Assembly: GCF_010092425.1 (NCBI RefSeq)
Contig: NZ_CP048030.1
Coordinates: 1,871,501-1,935,500, forward strand
Direction of reading: 5' to 3'
Origin: Sinimarinibacterium sp. NLF-5-8
Lineage (GTDB): Bacteria > Pseudomonadota > Gammaproteobacteria > Nevskiales > Nevskiaceae
DNA length: 64,000 bases
The translations under genes were made by a program, and so were the position numbers. Position 1 is the stretch's first letter. The number at the start of each line of letters is the position of its first letter. Positions 1 to 9,147 of the stretch are shown here, piece after piece. The notes beneath the pieces are model-generated. The model did no database searches, was not told where the DNA came from, and saw only the letters and a list, made by a program, of their open reading frames with translations.

Positions 1-133
1 CGGCGCGATCGGCGGGGATGTAAAACCGATCGGCCACACCGCCGACGCGCCACGAGGTGTGCCGCGCCATCGGCTCGTGCGCGCGCAGTTCACCGCGCAA
101 GGCGCCGGTATCCATGGCTCGCAGCGCGCTCAT
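1..133 (-). CDS. murB: UDP-N-acetylenolpyruvoylglucosamine reductase, N-terminal 44 codons only
   Basis: MurB is the FAD-dependent cytoplasmic enzyme that reduces UDP-GlcNAc-enolpyruvate to UDP-MurNAc. Only the first 44 codons lie in the window; the gene runs off the left edge. The visible part reads [16 protein letters not shown] and then has the conserved '[11 protein letters not shown]' and 'ADRFYIPAD' segments, which begin the FAD-binding domain. The ATG overlaps the murC stop (ATGA at 133-130), so translation is probably coupled. Position after murC is the usual gammaproteobacterial dcw order. Family assignment is confident despite the truncation. Confidence 0.85.
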   Translation of the reverse strand, partial: MSALRAMDTGALRGELRAHEPMARHTSWRVGGVADRFYIPADRA

Positions 134-1563
134 GACGACCCTCCAAACTGGGCGACGAGTTTGGCGGGCAGGCTGCCCACATCACCGGCGCCCAGCGTCA
201 GCAGCACATCGCCATCCTCGGCAATGCGTTCCAGCAGTTCCGGCACTTCAGCCAAACCATTGGGCAGCAGCACCGGCTCGACCTGGCCGCGCGCGCGGAT
301 GCCGCGTGCCAGCGCGCGCGAAGTAGCACCTTCAATCGGCGCTTCACCGGCGGCGTATACGTCGGCCAGCAACAGCACATCAACCTCGGCCAGCACGGCG
401 CAAAAGTCATCAAACAAATCGCGGGTGCGGGTGTAGCGATGCGGCTGGAACACCACGACCAGACGCCGCTGCGGATGCGCCGCGCGCATCGCTTGCAGGG
501 TGGCGGCAATCTCACGCGGGTGATGGCCGTAATCGTCCACCAGCTGCACACAGCGCGCGCCCAGATGCAGATCGGGATGCGGTTCGCAGCGACGGCCAAT
601 GCCTTCAAACTCGCGCAGCGCGCGCGCAATCGCCTCGGTTTGCACGCCCAGATCGCGGGCAATGGCAATCGCCGCCAGCGCGTTCTGTACGTTGTGATCG
701 CCGGGCAGGTTCAGTTCAAACTCGGCGGCAAAGCCATCGCGCGCGCGCACTTCAAAGCGCGTGCCCAGACCATTGGGGCGAACATTGACCGCGCGCAAAT
801 CGGCATCCTCGGCAAAACCGTAGCTGATCGCCGGACGGCCAATCTTGCCGATGGTCTGGCGCACCACCGGATCATCCACACACATCACCGCCAGCCCGTA
901 AAACGGCAGGCGATGCAAAAAATCAACAAAGGTGGCGCAGAGCCTGGAAAAGTCGTGGCCGTAGGTTTCCAGATGATCGGCGTCGATGTTGGTCACCACT
1001 GCCATCAGCGGCGACAAATGCAAAAACGAGGCGTCGCTTTCATCGGCCTCGGCCACCAGATAGTCGCTGGCGCCCAGCTTGGCATTGGCACCGGCCGATT
1101 TGAGCTTGCCGCCAATCACATAGGTAGGATCAAGCCCGCCTTCGGCCAGCACGCTGGCCACCAGGCTGGTGGTGGTGGTTTTGCCATGCGTTCCGGCAAT
1201 GGCGATGCCATAACGAAAACGCATCAACTCGGCGAGCATTTCGGCGCGGCGGACGATGGGAATGCGCTGCTCGCGGGCAAAGGCGTATTCGGCGTTATCG
1301 GGTTTGACTGCGGTGGAAATCACCACCACATCGGCACCGCGCGCGTGTTCGGCATCATGGCCAATAAAGATCGTTGCGCCCTGCGCGGCCAGCCGCTGGG
1401 TGGCGGCGCTGGCTTTCAAATCGCTGCCGCTGACCTGATAGCCCAGATTGATCAGCACCTCGGCAATCCCGGCCATGCCGGAGCCGCCAATGCCGAGCAT
1501 GTGAATGCGACGCACGCGGCGCATCGGCCGGGTGTTCAGGCGACGGTCGTTGGTGACGATCAT
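130..1563 (-). CDS. murC: UDP-N-acetylmuramate--L-alanine ligase
   Basis: MurC is the ATP-dependent cytoplasmic ligase that adds L-alanine to UDP-MurNAc, the first amino-acid step of the peptidoglycan stem. The 477-residue product has the Rossmann N-domain motif '[17 protein letters not shown]' near residue 22, the ATP P-loop '[10 protein letters not shown]' near residue 120, and the 'DYGHHPREI' motif in the C-terminal domain. The length is normal for the family. The start overlaps the murG stop by four bases and the stop overlaps the murB start. An ATG at codon 14 is an alternative start that would still keep the whole Rossmann motif. Confidence 0.97.
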   Translation of the reverse strand: MIVTNDRRLNTRPMRRVRRIHMLGIGGSGMAGIAEVLINLGYQVSGSDLKASAATQRLAAQGATIFIGHDAEHARGADVVVISTAVKPDNAEYAFAREQRIPIVRRAEMLAELMRFRYGIAIAGTHGKTTTTSLVASVLAEGGLDPTYVIGGKLKSAGANAKLGASDYLVAEADESDASFLHLSPLMAVVTNIDADHLETYGHDFSRLCATFVDFLHRLPFYGLAVMCVDDPVVRQTIGKIGRPAISYGFAEDADLRAVNVRPNGLGTRFEVRARDGFAAEFELNLPGDHNVQNALAAIAIARDLGVQTEAIARALREFEGIGRRCEPHPDLHLGARCVQLVDDYGHHPREIAATLQAMRAAHPQRRLVVVFQPHRYTRTRDLFDDFCAVLAEVDVLLLADVYAAGEAPIEGATSRALARGIRARGQVEPVLLPNGLAEVPELLERIAEDGDVLLTLGAGDVGSLPAKLVAQFGGSS

Positions 1564-2627
1564 GACTGTGCCCTCCCGGCGGCTTCTAAGCAGGCGTCGG
1601 CAATCTGTTCGGTGGCACTGAGCCAGGCTGCGGCGCGCGCGGCCTCGGCCATGCGCCGCAACTGCTGGCGATCACCGAGCAACTCGCGCATCAGCGCCGC
1701 CAGTCGGGCCGGCGTGGCCTCGCTTTCAGGCAGCAGCGCCGCTGCGCCCGCGCGCAGCAGATATTCGGCATTGCGGGTTTGATGGTCATCAACCGCCGCC
1801 GGAAACGGCACTAAAACACTGGCGCAGCCCGCCGCAGCCAGCTCGGCCACGGTGGACGCGCCAGAACGACAGATCACCAGATCGGCCCAGGCCAAGGCTG
1901 CGGGCATGTCGTCGATGAACGCATCCACCTGCGCCGCAACGTCTTCATGCGCATACATCTGTTGCGCCACTTCCAGCGTGCGCCCGCCCTGATGACGCAC
2001 TTCGGGACGCTCCACCGGCGTCAGCAGGCTCAGTGCCTGCGGCACCCGCTCGTTGAGCGCGCGCGCGCCCTGGCTGCCGCCAATCACCAGCACGCGCGGG
2101 GCACCGTCGTGTTGCTGGCGCAGTGCCGGTTCCGGCAGCTCGGCAAAGCCTTGCCGGGTGGGGTTGCCCACCGTGCGGGCATTGGCAAAGGTGCCGGGAA
2201 AGGCTTGCAACACCCGCCTGGCGATACGCGCAAGCAGGCGGTTGGTCAGCCCTGCGGCGGCGTTTTGTTCGTGAATGACCAGCGCAATGCCCAGCAGCCA
2301 GGCGGCCAGACCGCCGGGGCCGGCGACAAAGCCGCCCATGCCCAGCACCACATCGGGACGCTCTCTGCGCAGAATCTGCATCGCCTGCCACAACGCGCGC
2401 AGCAGCAGCCACGGCGCCGCCAGCAGCTTGAGCATGCCCTTGCCGCGCAGACCGCTGATCTGTACCGGACGCAGCGCAATGCCCTGGGCGCTGACCACGC
2501 GCGACTCGAAGCTGTCCGGCGCGCCCATCCACACCACTTGATGGCCGCGCGCGATCAGGTGATGCGCCACCGCCAACGCCGGATAAACGTGCCCGCCGGT
2601 GCCGCCGGCCATGATCATCAGTTTCAT
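1560..2627 (-). CDS. murG: UDP-GlcNAc--undecaprenyl-PP-MurNAc-pentapeptide GlcNAc transferase
   Basis: MurG is a peripheral inner-membrane GT-B glycosyltransferase that converts lipid I to lipid II. The 355-residue product begins with the glycine-rich loop '[19 protein letters not shown]' that binds lipid I. A second G-loop, '[13 protein letters not shown]', lies near residue 180. The donor-site motif '[17 protein letters not shown]' sits around residues 252-268. Length and domain order are standard. It overlaps ftsW upstream and murC downstream by four bases each, placing flippase-region, lipid II and stem-peptide steps on one transcript. Confidence 0.97.
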   Translation of the reverse strand: MKLMIMAGGTGGHVYPALAVAHHLIARGHQVVWMGAPDSFESRVVSAQGIALRPVQISGLRGKGMLKLLAAPWLLLRALWQAMQILRRERPDVVLGMGGFVAGPGGLAAWLLGIALVIHEQNAAAGLTNRLLARIARRVLQAFPGTFANARTVGNPTRQGFAELPEPALRQQHDGAPRVLVIGGSQGARALNERVPQALSLLTPVERPEVRHQGGRTLEVAQQMYAHEDVAAQVDAFIDDMPAALAWADLVICRSGASTVAELAAAGCASVLVPFPAAVDDHQTRNAEYLLRAGAAALLPESEATPARLAALMRELLGDRQQLRRMAEAARAAAWLSATEQIADACLEAAGRAQS

Positions 2628-3850
2628 CGCCGCGCTCCTTTGGTGGCGGCGGCTTCGGGCACCATACCGGCGGGATCATCTCCGGCCTCGGCACGCCGGT
2701 TTTCATAATCCACGCGCAGCAACAGCGCCATCATCATGCACACCGTCATCAGCGAGGAACCACCAAAGCTGACCATCGGCAAGGTCAATCCCTTGGTCGG
2801 CAAAAGCCCCAGATTGACCCCCATGTTGACCAGCGCCTGCATGCCGACCCAGCCGGTCAGCCCATAGGCCAAAAATCCGGCAAACAGATCACCACGGCGC
2901 TCTGCACACTGGGCAATGGCAAAGCCCCGCCAGACGATCACACCAAACAGCCCCAGCAGCAGGGCGATGCCGAACAGCCCCAGTTCTTCAGCGAGGATGG
3001 CAAAGATGAAATCGGTGTGCATTTCCGGCAGGTACAGCAGCTTTTGCACGCTGTTGCCCAGCCCCACGCCCGACCACTGGCCGCGACCGATGGCAATCAG
3101 CGATTGCGCCAACTGCCAGCCGTGGCCTTCGACATCCGCCCACGGATCAGAAAAACTGACCATGCGCGCCAGCCGGTAAGGCTCGGCCACTGCAAGGTAG
3201 ACAAACCCCAGCGCGGCAACGCCCATGAAAGCCGCGTAATAGCTGACCCGCGCACCGCCCAGAAACAGCATCAGCGACACCACCGCCACCATCATCACCG
3301 TGCCGCCCAGATCCGGCTCGATGACCTGCAGCGCGCACGCCAGCCCCACCGCCACCAGCGGCAACAGCAGCCCGCGCAGGCCGGTCTGCAATTCGGCCTG
3401 GCGGCGCGCCACATAAGCGGCCACGAACATCATCAGCATCAATCGTGCCGGCTCGGACGCCTGAAAGCGGAAAAAGCCCAGCGACAACCAGCGCCGCGAA
3501 CCGTTGATGACCACCCCGACGCCCGGCAACAACACCAGCAGCAGCAGCGCCAGCGCCCCCAGATACAACGGAATGTGCATGCGTTGCCAGGCCCCCAGCG
3601 GCACGCAGAACAGCACGGCGCCCAGACACACGCCAATGCCGGCAAACATCAACTGGCGGTTGAAGAAAAAGGCCGGATCGCCGGTGAGCTTTTCGGCCTG
3701 TGCCACCGAGGCGCTGGCGACCATGATCAGGCCATAGGTCAGCAACAGCGCCAGCGCCGTGCACAGCCACGGATCCAGGCCATAGCGCGCGCGCGGCAGC
3801 GAGACATGCTGCTGAACCCGTTCAAACAAGGCTTGTGAGTGAGCAATCAT
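2624..3850 (-). CDS. ftsW: Peptidoglycan glycosyltransferase FtsW (SEDS family)
   Basis: FtsW is the SEDS-family polytopic membrane protein that, with its partner FtsI, polymerises septal glycan strands. The 408-residue protein has about ten hydrophobic segments. SEDS hallmarks are visible: 'GSRRWLSLGFFRFQASE' near residue 118 and, late in the protein, 'MHTDFIFAILAEELG' and 'PMVSFGGSSL'. The N-terminus MIAHSQALFERVQQHVSL is cytoplasmic and longer than some homologues. It overlaps the murD stop by four bases and murG by four. FtsI is encoded in the same operon. Confidence 0.96.
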   Translation of the reverse strand: MIAHSQALFERVQQHVSLPRARYGLDPWLCTALALLLTYGLIMVASASVAQAEKLTGDPAFFFNRQLMFAGIGVCLGAVLFCVPLGAWQRMHIPLYLGALALLLLVLLPGVGVVINGSRRWLSLGFFRFQASEPARLMLMMFVAAYVARRQAELQTGLRGLLLPLVAVGLACALQVIEPDLGGTVMMVAVVSLMLFLGGARVSYYAAFMGVAALGFVYLAVAEPYRLARMVSFSDPWADVEGHGWQLAQSLIAIGRGQWSGVGLGNSVQKLLYLPEMHTDFIFAILAEELGLFGIALLLGLFGVIVWRGFAIAQCAERRGDLFAGFLAYGLTGWVGMQALVNMGVNLGLLPTKGLTLPMVSFGGSSLMTVCMMMALLLRVDYENRRAEAGDDPAGMVPEAAATKGARR

Positions 3851-5220
3851 GCCAAGCCCTCCACCGCCGCCCGGAACTGCTGGCCGCGATCCACATAACT
3901 TTTGAACTGATCAAAGCTGGCGCAGGCCGGTGACAGCAGCACCTGATCGCCCGGCTGCGCCAGCGCGCGCGCGCGCGCCAGCGCCGCAAACATCGTCGGC
4001 ACCTGCTCAACCGGCAATGCCCCGGCAATATCCGCAGCAATCTGCGGTGCATCTTCGCCAAACAGCAGCGCGGCACGGCCTTTTTCGGCCAGGGGCGCGC
4101 GCAGCGCCGCAAACGATTGACCCTTGCCCTGCCCGCCCGCCAGCCACACGATCGGCGCGGGCAGACCATTGAGCGCCGCCCGCGTGGAGCCGACGTTGGT
4201 GCCTTTGGAATCGTTGAAATAACGCACGCCGTCCAGCTCGCGGACAAACTCGCAGCGATGCGGCAGGCCGGTGAAGTTTTCCAAGGTCTGCACGCTGGCC
4301 GCGCGCGCGATGCCCACCACATCGGCCAGCGCCAGCGCGGCCAGTGCGTTGGCAATGTTGTGCAGGCCAAAGATTTTCAGATCATCGCTATTGAGAATCG
4401 GAGACTCGGCATCTTCCAGCCAGATCTGGTCATCAACCCCACACAGTCCATATTCGCCCGCTTCGTCACCGGCGGAATCCAGGCCAAACGTCACCATGCG
4501 CGCGCCGTAAAGCGGCAACGACCGTGACGCCTCATCATCACGATTGACCACCGCCACATCGCAGTGCCGATAAATCCGCGCCTTGATCGCGCCGTAGTTT
4601 TCCATCGTGTGATGGCGATCGAGGTGATCTTGCGACAGGTTCAGAACCGTGGCGGCTGCGCAGTGCAGGCTGTGCGTGGTTTCGAGCTGAAAGCTGGACA
4701 GCTCCAGCACATACAACTGCACGTTATCGGCCAGCAAATCCAGTGCCGGCGTGCCGAGGTTGCCGCCCACGGCGACCCGCAGCCCGGCGGCTTTGGCCAT
4801 CTCGCCCACCAGTGTGGTGACGGTGGATTTGCCGTTGCTGCCGGTGATGCCGACGACCTTCGGTGTGATTTGTGATGGGTGATTTGTGATTTGGCGGGCG
4901 AATAGCTCAATGTCGCCGATGACTTCAACGCCTGCTTCGATCAGCGTTTGCACGAACGCTTCTTCTGGCGAGACGCCGGGCGACAGGACGGCGAAGCGGA
5001 ATTGATCCAGCGGCGCAGGCGCGGCAAACCCGCCTAAATAAAACGCAGCGTCGGGATACTGCGCGCGCAAGGGATCAATGCCCTTGGGCGCGGCGCGCGA
5101 ATCCGTCACCGTCACGCGCGCGCCCTGCGCCGTGAGGTAGCGCAGCGCCGAGACGCCGGACACCCCAAGGCCGACGACCAGCACCGGCTGGTTGGCATAC
5201 CGCTGCGCGCGCGCACTCAT
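3847..5220 (-). CDS. murD: UDP-N-acetylmuramoyl-L-alanine--D-glutamate ligase
   Basis: MurD adds D-glutamate to UDP-MurNAc-L-Ala using ATP. The 457-residue product shows the N-domain 'VVGLGVSGVSALRYL', the P-loop 'GITGSNGKSTVT' near residue 124 and 'LNLSQDHLDRH' in the central domain. Immediately before the P-loop it carries an unusual short segment, 'ITNHPSQITP', encoded by an imperfect 15-bp tandem repeat at 4862-4892 that is much more AT-rich than its surroundings. This probably lengthens a linker without disturbing the active site. The gene starts directly against the mraY stop. Confidence 0.96.
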   Translation of the reverse strand: MSARAQRYANQPVLVVGLGVSGVSALRYLTAQGARVTVTDSRAAPKGIDPLRAQYPDAAFYLGGFAAPAPLDQFRFAVLSPGVSPEEAFVQTLIEAGVEVIGDIELFARQITNHPSQITPKVVGITGSNGKSTVTTLVGEMAKAAGLRVAVGGNLGTPALDLLADNVQLYVLELSSFQLETTHSLHCAAATVLNLSQDHLDRHHTMENYGAIKARIYRHCDVAVVNRDDEASRSLPLYGARMVTFGLDSAGDEAGEYGLCGVDDQIWLEDAESPILNSDDLKIFGLHNIANALAALALADVVGIARAASVQTLENFTGLPHRCEFVRELDGVRYFNDSKGTNVGSTRAALNGLPAPIVWLAGGQGKGQSFAALRAPLAEKGRAALLFGEDAPQIAADIAGALPVEQVPTMFAALARARALAQPGDQVLLSPACASFDQFKSYVDRGQQFRAAVEGLA

Positions 5221-6305
5221 CAGCGCACCTTGAGCGAAGCTAAACCGATCAACACCAGAATCAAGGTGATGATCCAGAAGCGGACGATGATCTTTGGCTC
5301 CGGCCAGCCTTTGAGTTCAAAGTGATGGTGCAGCGGTGCCATGCGGAAAATGCGTTTGCCACCGCTGTATTTGAAATACAGCACCTGCAACGCCACCGAG
5401 AAGGTTTCGGCCACAAACACGCCGCCCATGATCGCCAGCACGATTTCCTGGCGCACCAGCACCGCCACCACGCCCAGCGCCGCGCCCAGCGCCAGCGCGC
5501 CCACGTCGCCCATGAACACCTGCGCCGGATAGGCGTTGAACCACAAAAAGCCCAATCCGGCACCGGCAATCGCGGTGCAGAAAATCGCCAGCTCGCCAAT
5601 GCCCGCGATGTATGGAATACCAAGGTATTTGGCGATCACCACGTTGCCGCTGGCATAGGCAAACGCCGCCAGCGCCGAGGCCACCAGCACCGTCGGCATG
5701 ATCGCCAGCCCATCCAAACCATCGGTGAGGTTGACCGCGTTGCTGGAGCCGACGATGACCAGATACGTCCACGGAATAAAGAAAATGCCCAGGTGAATCG
5801 ACACGTCCTTCAAAAACGGAAAAATCAGCGTGGTTTCCACCGGCGCCTTGGCGGTGAAGTAGATCAGCGACGACACGCCAAACCCGGCCAGTGACAGCCA
5901 GAAGTATTTTTTGCGCGCGGGCAGACCCTTGGGATTTTTGTATTTGATCTTGATGAAATCGTCGGCAAAGCCCACCGCACCAAACGCCAGCGTCACCAGC
6001 AGCGCAAACCAGATGAAGCGGCTGGACAGATCCGCCCACAGCAGCGTGGTGATGGTGATGGCACTCAGGATCAGCAGCCCGCCCATCGTCGGCGTGCCGG
6101 TTTTTTTCAGATGACTTTGCGGGCCATCGTCGCGCACCGGCTGACCAAACTTAAAGCGGTACAGGCGCTCAATCATCCACGGCCCAAACGCAAACGAAAT
6201 CGCCAGCGCGGTGAGGATGCCGAGCAGGCTGCGAAAGGTCAGGTAGCCAAAGACGTTGAAGCCGTTGACAAACTGCCGCAGGTATTCCGCCAGGTAATAC
6301 AGCAT
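5220..6305 (-). CDS. mraY: Phospho-N-acetylmuramoyl-pentapeptide-transferase
   Basis: MraY is the integral membrane enzyme that transfers phospho-MurNAc-pentapeptide to undecaprenyl phosphate, giving lipid I. The 361-residue protein has about ten membrane segments. Family motifs are present: '[14 protein letters not shown]', the aspartate pair in '[13 protein letters not shown]', '[13 protein letters not shown]', and the C-terminal '[15 protein letters not shown]'. Length equals the typical gammaproteobacterial enzyme. It shares one base with both murD and murF. Confidence 0.98.
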   Translation of the reverse strand: MLYYLAEYLRQFVNGFNVFGYLTFRSLLGILTALAISFAFGPWMIERLYRFKFGQPVRDDGPQSHLKKTGTPTMGGLLILSAITITTLLWADLSSRFIWFALLVTLAFGAVGFADDFIKIKYKNPKGLPARKKYFWLSLAGFGVSSLIYFTAKAPVETTLIFPFLKDVSIHLGIFFIPWTYLVIVGSSNAVNLTDGLDGLAIMPTVLVASALAAFAYASGNVVIAKYLGIPYIAGIGELAIFCTAIAGAGLGFLWFNAYPAQVFMGDVGALALGAALGVVAVLVRQEIVLAIMGGVFVAETFSVALQVLYFKYSGGKRIFRMAPLHHHFELKGWPEPKIIVRFWIITLILVLIGLASLKVR

Positions 6306-7663
6306 CAGTGCGCTCCCTCAGAGGTTGATCCCACCAGCGCCGCCACCACGCGCTCCATCTGCGATGCGCGCGACCCTTTGACCAGCACCACCGCGCGCGC
6401 ATCCAGCTTGGCGCCGAGCGCATCTGCCAATGCCTGCGGGGTTGCAAAAACGTGTCCACCGTCACCGAAGCCGCGCGCGGCATGGGCCGCCAGATCACCC
6501 AGCGCAAACACGCCATCCAGCCCCAGCGCGCGCGCGGTTTGCCCGGCTTGTTGGTGGAGTTGTTCGGCGTTATCACCCAACTCTTTCATTGCGCCCAGCG
6601 CCAAATATCGACGTCCGGGCAGGCTGGCCAAAACTTCCATCCCCGCGCGCAGCGAGCTGGGATTGGCGTTGTAGCTGTCGTCCATGACCCGCGCGCCTTG
6701 CTGGCTTTGCCGCCAGGTCAGCCGCCCTTGCGGCGCATCCACGCGCGCCAGCCCTTCGGCCAGCGTTGCCGCATCCAGATTCAGCGCCACGCCACATGCC
6801 GCCGCCGCCAGCGCATTGAGGACGTTGTGTCGCCCCGGCAAAGGCAGACGCACATCGGCGCGACCCGATGGAGTGTGCAAGGTAAACGTGGAGCCGCTGC
6901 CATCCGCCAAAGGCTGAACGTCGGTGGCGCGCACATCGGCGCTGTTTTCAAGCGCAAACGCGATCTGCGCACGCGCACCGGCCAGGGTTTTCCACAGTCC
7001 GGCGTAAACATCATCGGCGTTAATCACCGCCGTTCCCTGCGCGCGCAAACCGGCAAACAGCTCGCCCTTGCCGCGCGCCACGCCCTCGCGTGAGCCAAAG
7101 CCTTCCAGGTGCGCATCGCCGGCGTGGGTGATCACGCCCACGTCCGGCTGCGCCAGATGCGTCAACGTGGCGATTTCACCCAAATGATTCGCCCCCATTT
7201 CAATCACCGCCGTGGCCTGCGCGCGCAGGCTCAGCAGCGTCAGCGGCACGCCGATGTGATTGTTCAGGTTGCCTTGCGTCGCCAGCACGTCGCCGCGCGC
7301 GCGCATGACGCTGGCCAGTAACTGTTTGGTGGTGGTTTTGCCGTTGCTGCCGGTGACGCCGATCACCGTGCCGGCAAAGCGCGCGCGCCAAAGCGCCGCC
7401 ATGCGCTGCAAGCCATCGAGCGTGTCAGCCACGCACAGTTGCGGGATGTCAGCGTCCACCCAGCGCGACACCAGCGCCGCCACCGCGCCGGCCGCACGCG
7501 CCTGCGCCACAAAATCGTGACCGTCAAAACGCTCACCGCGCAGCGCCACGAACAAATCACCGGCCTGCACCGCGCGGGTGTCGATGACCACGCGATTGAA
7601 ACGCGCCTCACCGCGCAGTGGCGCTGATAGCGCGCGCGCCAGTTCTGTCAGCGTCATCATCAT
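6305..7663 (-). CDS. murF: UDP-N-acetylmuramoyl-tripeptide--D-alanyl-D-alanine ligase
   Basis: MurF completes the UDP-MurNAc-pentapeptide by adding D-Ala-D-Ala. The 452-residue product has the N-domain segment '[18 protein letters not shown]', the P-loop '[15 protein letters not shown]' near residue 104, '[18 protein letters not shown]' and '[14 protein letters not shown]'. It has the usual three-domain Mur ligase length. It overlaps the murE stop by four bases. The N-domain resembles that of MurE next door, as expected for this pair. Confidence 0.97.
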   Translation of the reverse strand: MMMTLTELARALSAPLRGEARFNRVVIDTRAVQAGDLFVALRGERFDGHDFVAQARAAGAVAALVSRWVDADIPQLCVADTLDGLQRMAALWRARFAGTVIGVTGSNGKTTTKQLLASVMRARGDVLATQGNLNNHIGVPLTLLSLRAQATAVIEMGANHLGEIATLTHLAQPDVGVITHAGDAHLEGFGSREGVARGKGELFAGLRAQGTAVINADDVYAGLWKTLAGARAQIAFALENSADVRATDVQPLADGSGSTFTLHTPSGRADVRLPLPGRHNVLNALAAAACGVALNLDAATLAEGLARVDAPQGRLTWRQSQQGARVMDDSYNANPSSLRAGMEVLASLPGRRYLALGAMKELGDNAEQLHQQAGQTARALGLDGVFALGDLAAHAARGFGDGGHVFATPQALADALGAKLDARAVVLVKGSRASQMERVVAALVGSTSEGAH

Positions 7664-9147
7664 GCGGCCACCTCGCTGCCGAGCAGCTCGGCGACGAACG
7701 CACGATCGGAAAACGCGCGCACTTCGGCACCGTAGGTTTGCGTGGTTTCATGGCCTTTGCCCGCCACCACCACCACGTCATTGGCCTGCGCGCGCGCCAC
7801 CGCACGGGCAATGGCCTCAGCGCGGTCGTGAATCACCTGCACCCGCGCGCGCGCATCAAGGGCAATGCCGGCGACGATGGCGTCGGTAATCGCTTGCGGG
7901 GCTTCGCTGCGCGGGTTGTCGTCGGTGACGATCACGGCATCGGCCAGTTGCGCGGCAACCGCCCCCATCAGCGGGCGTTTGCCGGTGTCGCGGTCGCCGC
8001 CACAGCCAAACACGGCAATCAGTTGCCCCTGGCAGTGTGCGCGCACGGCTTGAAGAATCTGCGCCAGCGCATCCGGCGTGTGGGCGTAATCCACCACCAC
8101 CAAAGGCTGCGCGCGCGCGCCGCGAAAGCCCTCAATCCGCCCCGGCACGGTGCTCAACTGCGCCAGCGCGCGCGCGGCGTGTTCTAAATCCACCCCGCGC
8201 GCCAGCAGCACCGCCAGCACAGCCAGCAAGTTGTAGGCGTTAAAGCGCCCCAGCAGCGGACTGTGCAGGGTGACGCGACCACAGTGAGTGTCGGCGGTGA
8301 GCGTCATGCCGTGGGGCGTGAGATCGAGATCGCGGCCTATGACGTAGTGCGCGCTGCAAGGTTCACCATCAATGCCGTAAACAATGCGCTGCGCGCGCGC
8401 GGGCAGGCTCAGCGCCCACTGGCGCCCCTGCGGATCGTCCTGATTGAGCACCACGGTTTTGACTTCTGCGCGCTCAAACAGCTTGCGCTTGGCGGCGATA
8501 TACGCCTCTAGCGTGCCGTGATAATCCAGATGATCGCGGGTGATGTTGGTCAGCACCGCCACGTCAAAATCCACACCGGCCACGCGGTCTTGATCGAGTG
8601 CGTGGCTGGAGACTTCCAGCGCCGCCGCTTGCGCGCCTTGCGCGCGCATCTGCGCCAGCGTGCGGTGCAGGCTGGCGGCATCCGGCGTGGTGTGGGTGGC
8701 GGTTTGCAACCGCCCCACACGCCCGACACCGATGGTGCCGATGTAAGCGCAGGGCTGCGCCAGCGCATCCAGCGCCTGCGCCAGCAAATAAGCGGTGGAG
8801 GTTTTGCCGTCGGTGCCGGTGATGCCCACGCAAAACAGGCTCTGTGACGGCTGCCCATAAAAGCGGCTGGCGAGTTCGCCCGCGCACGCGCCCAGACCGG
8901 GCACGGCAACCATCGGCACCGATGCACCGGGCAGCGCGCGCGCGCCCGCAGGGTCGTAAGCCACGGCCACCGCGCCGTGCGCAAGGGCTTGTTGCAGATA
9001 GTCCAGCCCATGTTTGCCGTCGTGACCGGGCACCGCCAAAAACAGATCGCCCGCCTGCACCCGGCGTGAGTCGATCGCCACGCCGGTGATCGGCTGCAGG
9101 GCATCGGTGGATTCGGGCAACAGTGCCGCCAGCGTCATCGCGGTCAT
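7660..9147 (-). CDS. murE: UDP-N-acetylmuramoyl-L-alanyl-D-glutamate--2,6-diaminopimelate ligase
   Basis: MurE adds the third residue of the stem peptide. The 495-residue product carries 'IDSRRVQAGDLFLAVPG' in the N-domain, the P-loop 'GITGTDGKTSTAYLL' near residue 109, 'EVSSHALDQDRV' in the central domain, and 'VTDDNPRSEAPQAI' near residue 405. The DNPR tetrad is the diagnostic meso-diaminopimelate-binding motif, so the substrate is meso-DAP rather than lysine. Start and stop each overlap a neighbour by four bases. Confidence 0.97.
   Translation of the reverse strand: MTAMTLAALLPESTDALQPITGVAIDSRRVQAGDLFLAVPGHDGKHGLDYLQQALAHGAVAVAYDPAGARALPGASVPMVAVPGLGACAGELASRFYGQPSQSLFCVGITGTDGKTSTAYLLAQALDALAQPCAYIGTIGVGRVGRLQTATHTTPDAASLHRTLAQMRAQGAQAAALEVSSHALDQDRVAGVDFDVAVLTNITRDHLDYHGTLEAYIAAKRKLFERAEVKTVVLNQDDPQGRQWALSLPARAQRIVYGIDGEPCSAHYVIGRDLDLTPHGMTLTADTHCGRVTLHSPLLGRFNAYNLLAVLAVLLARGVDLEHAARALAQLSTVPGRIEGFRGARAQPLVVVDYAHTPDALAQILQAVRAHCQGQLIAVFGCGGDRDTGKRPLMGAVAAQLADAVIVTDDNPRSEAPQAITDAIVAGIALDARARVQVIHDRAEAIARAVARAQANDVVVVAGKGHETTQTYGAEVRAFSDRAFVAELLGSEVAA

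Noticed and set aside
439-1782. Long plus-strand open frame opposite murC/murG
   Set aside because: It is antisense to well-conserved Mur enzymes, has no ribosome-binding site or known motif, and reflects high GC with GCGCGC runs. The same applies to similar frames at 3017-3838, 7618-8187, 9237-10784 and 31286-32527.
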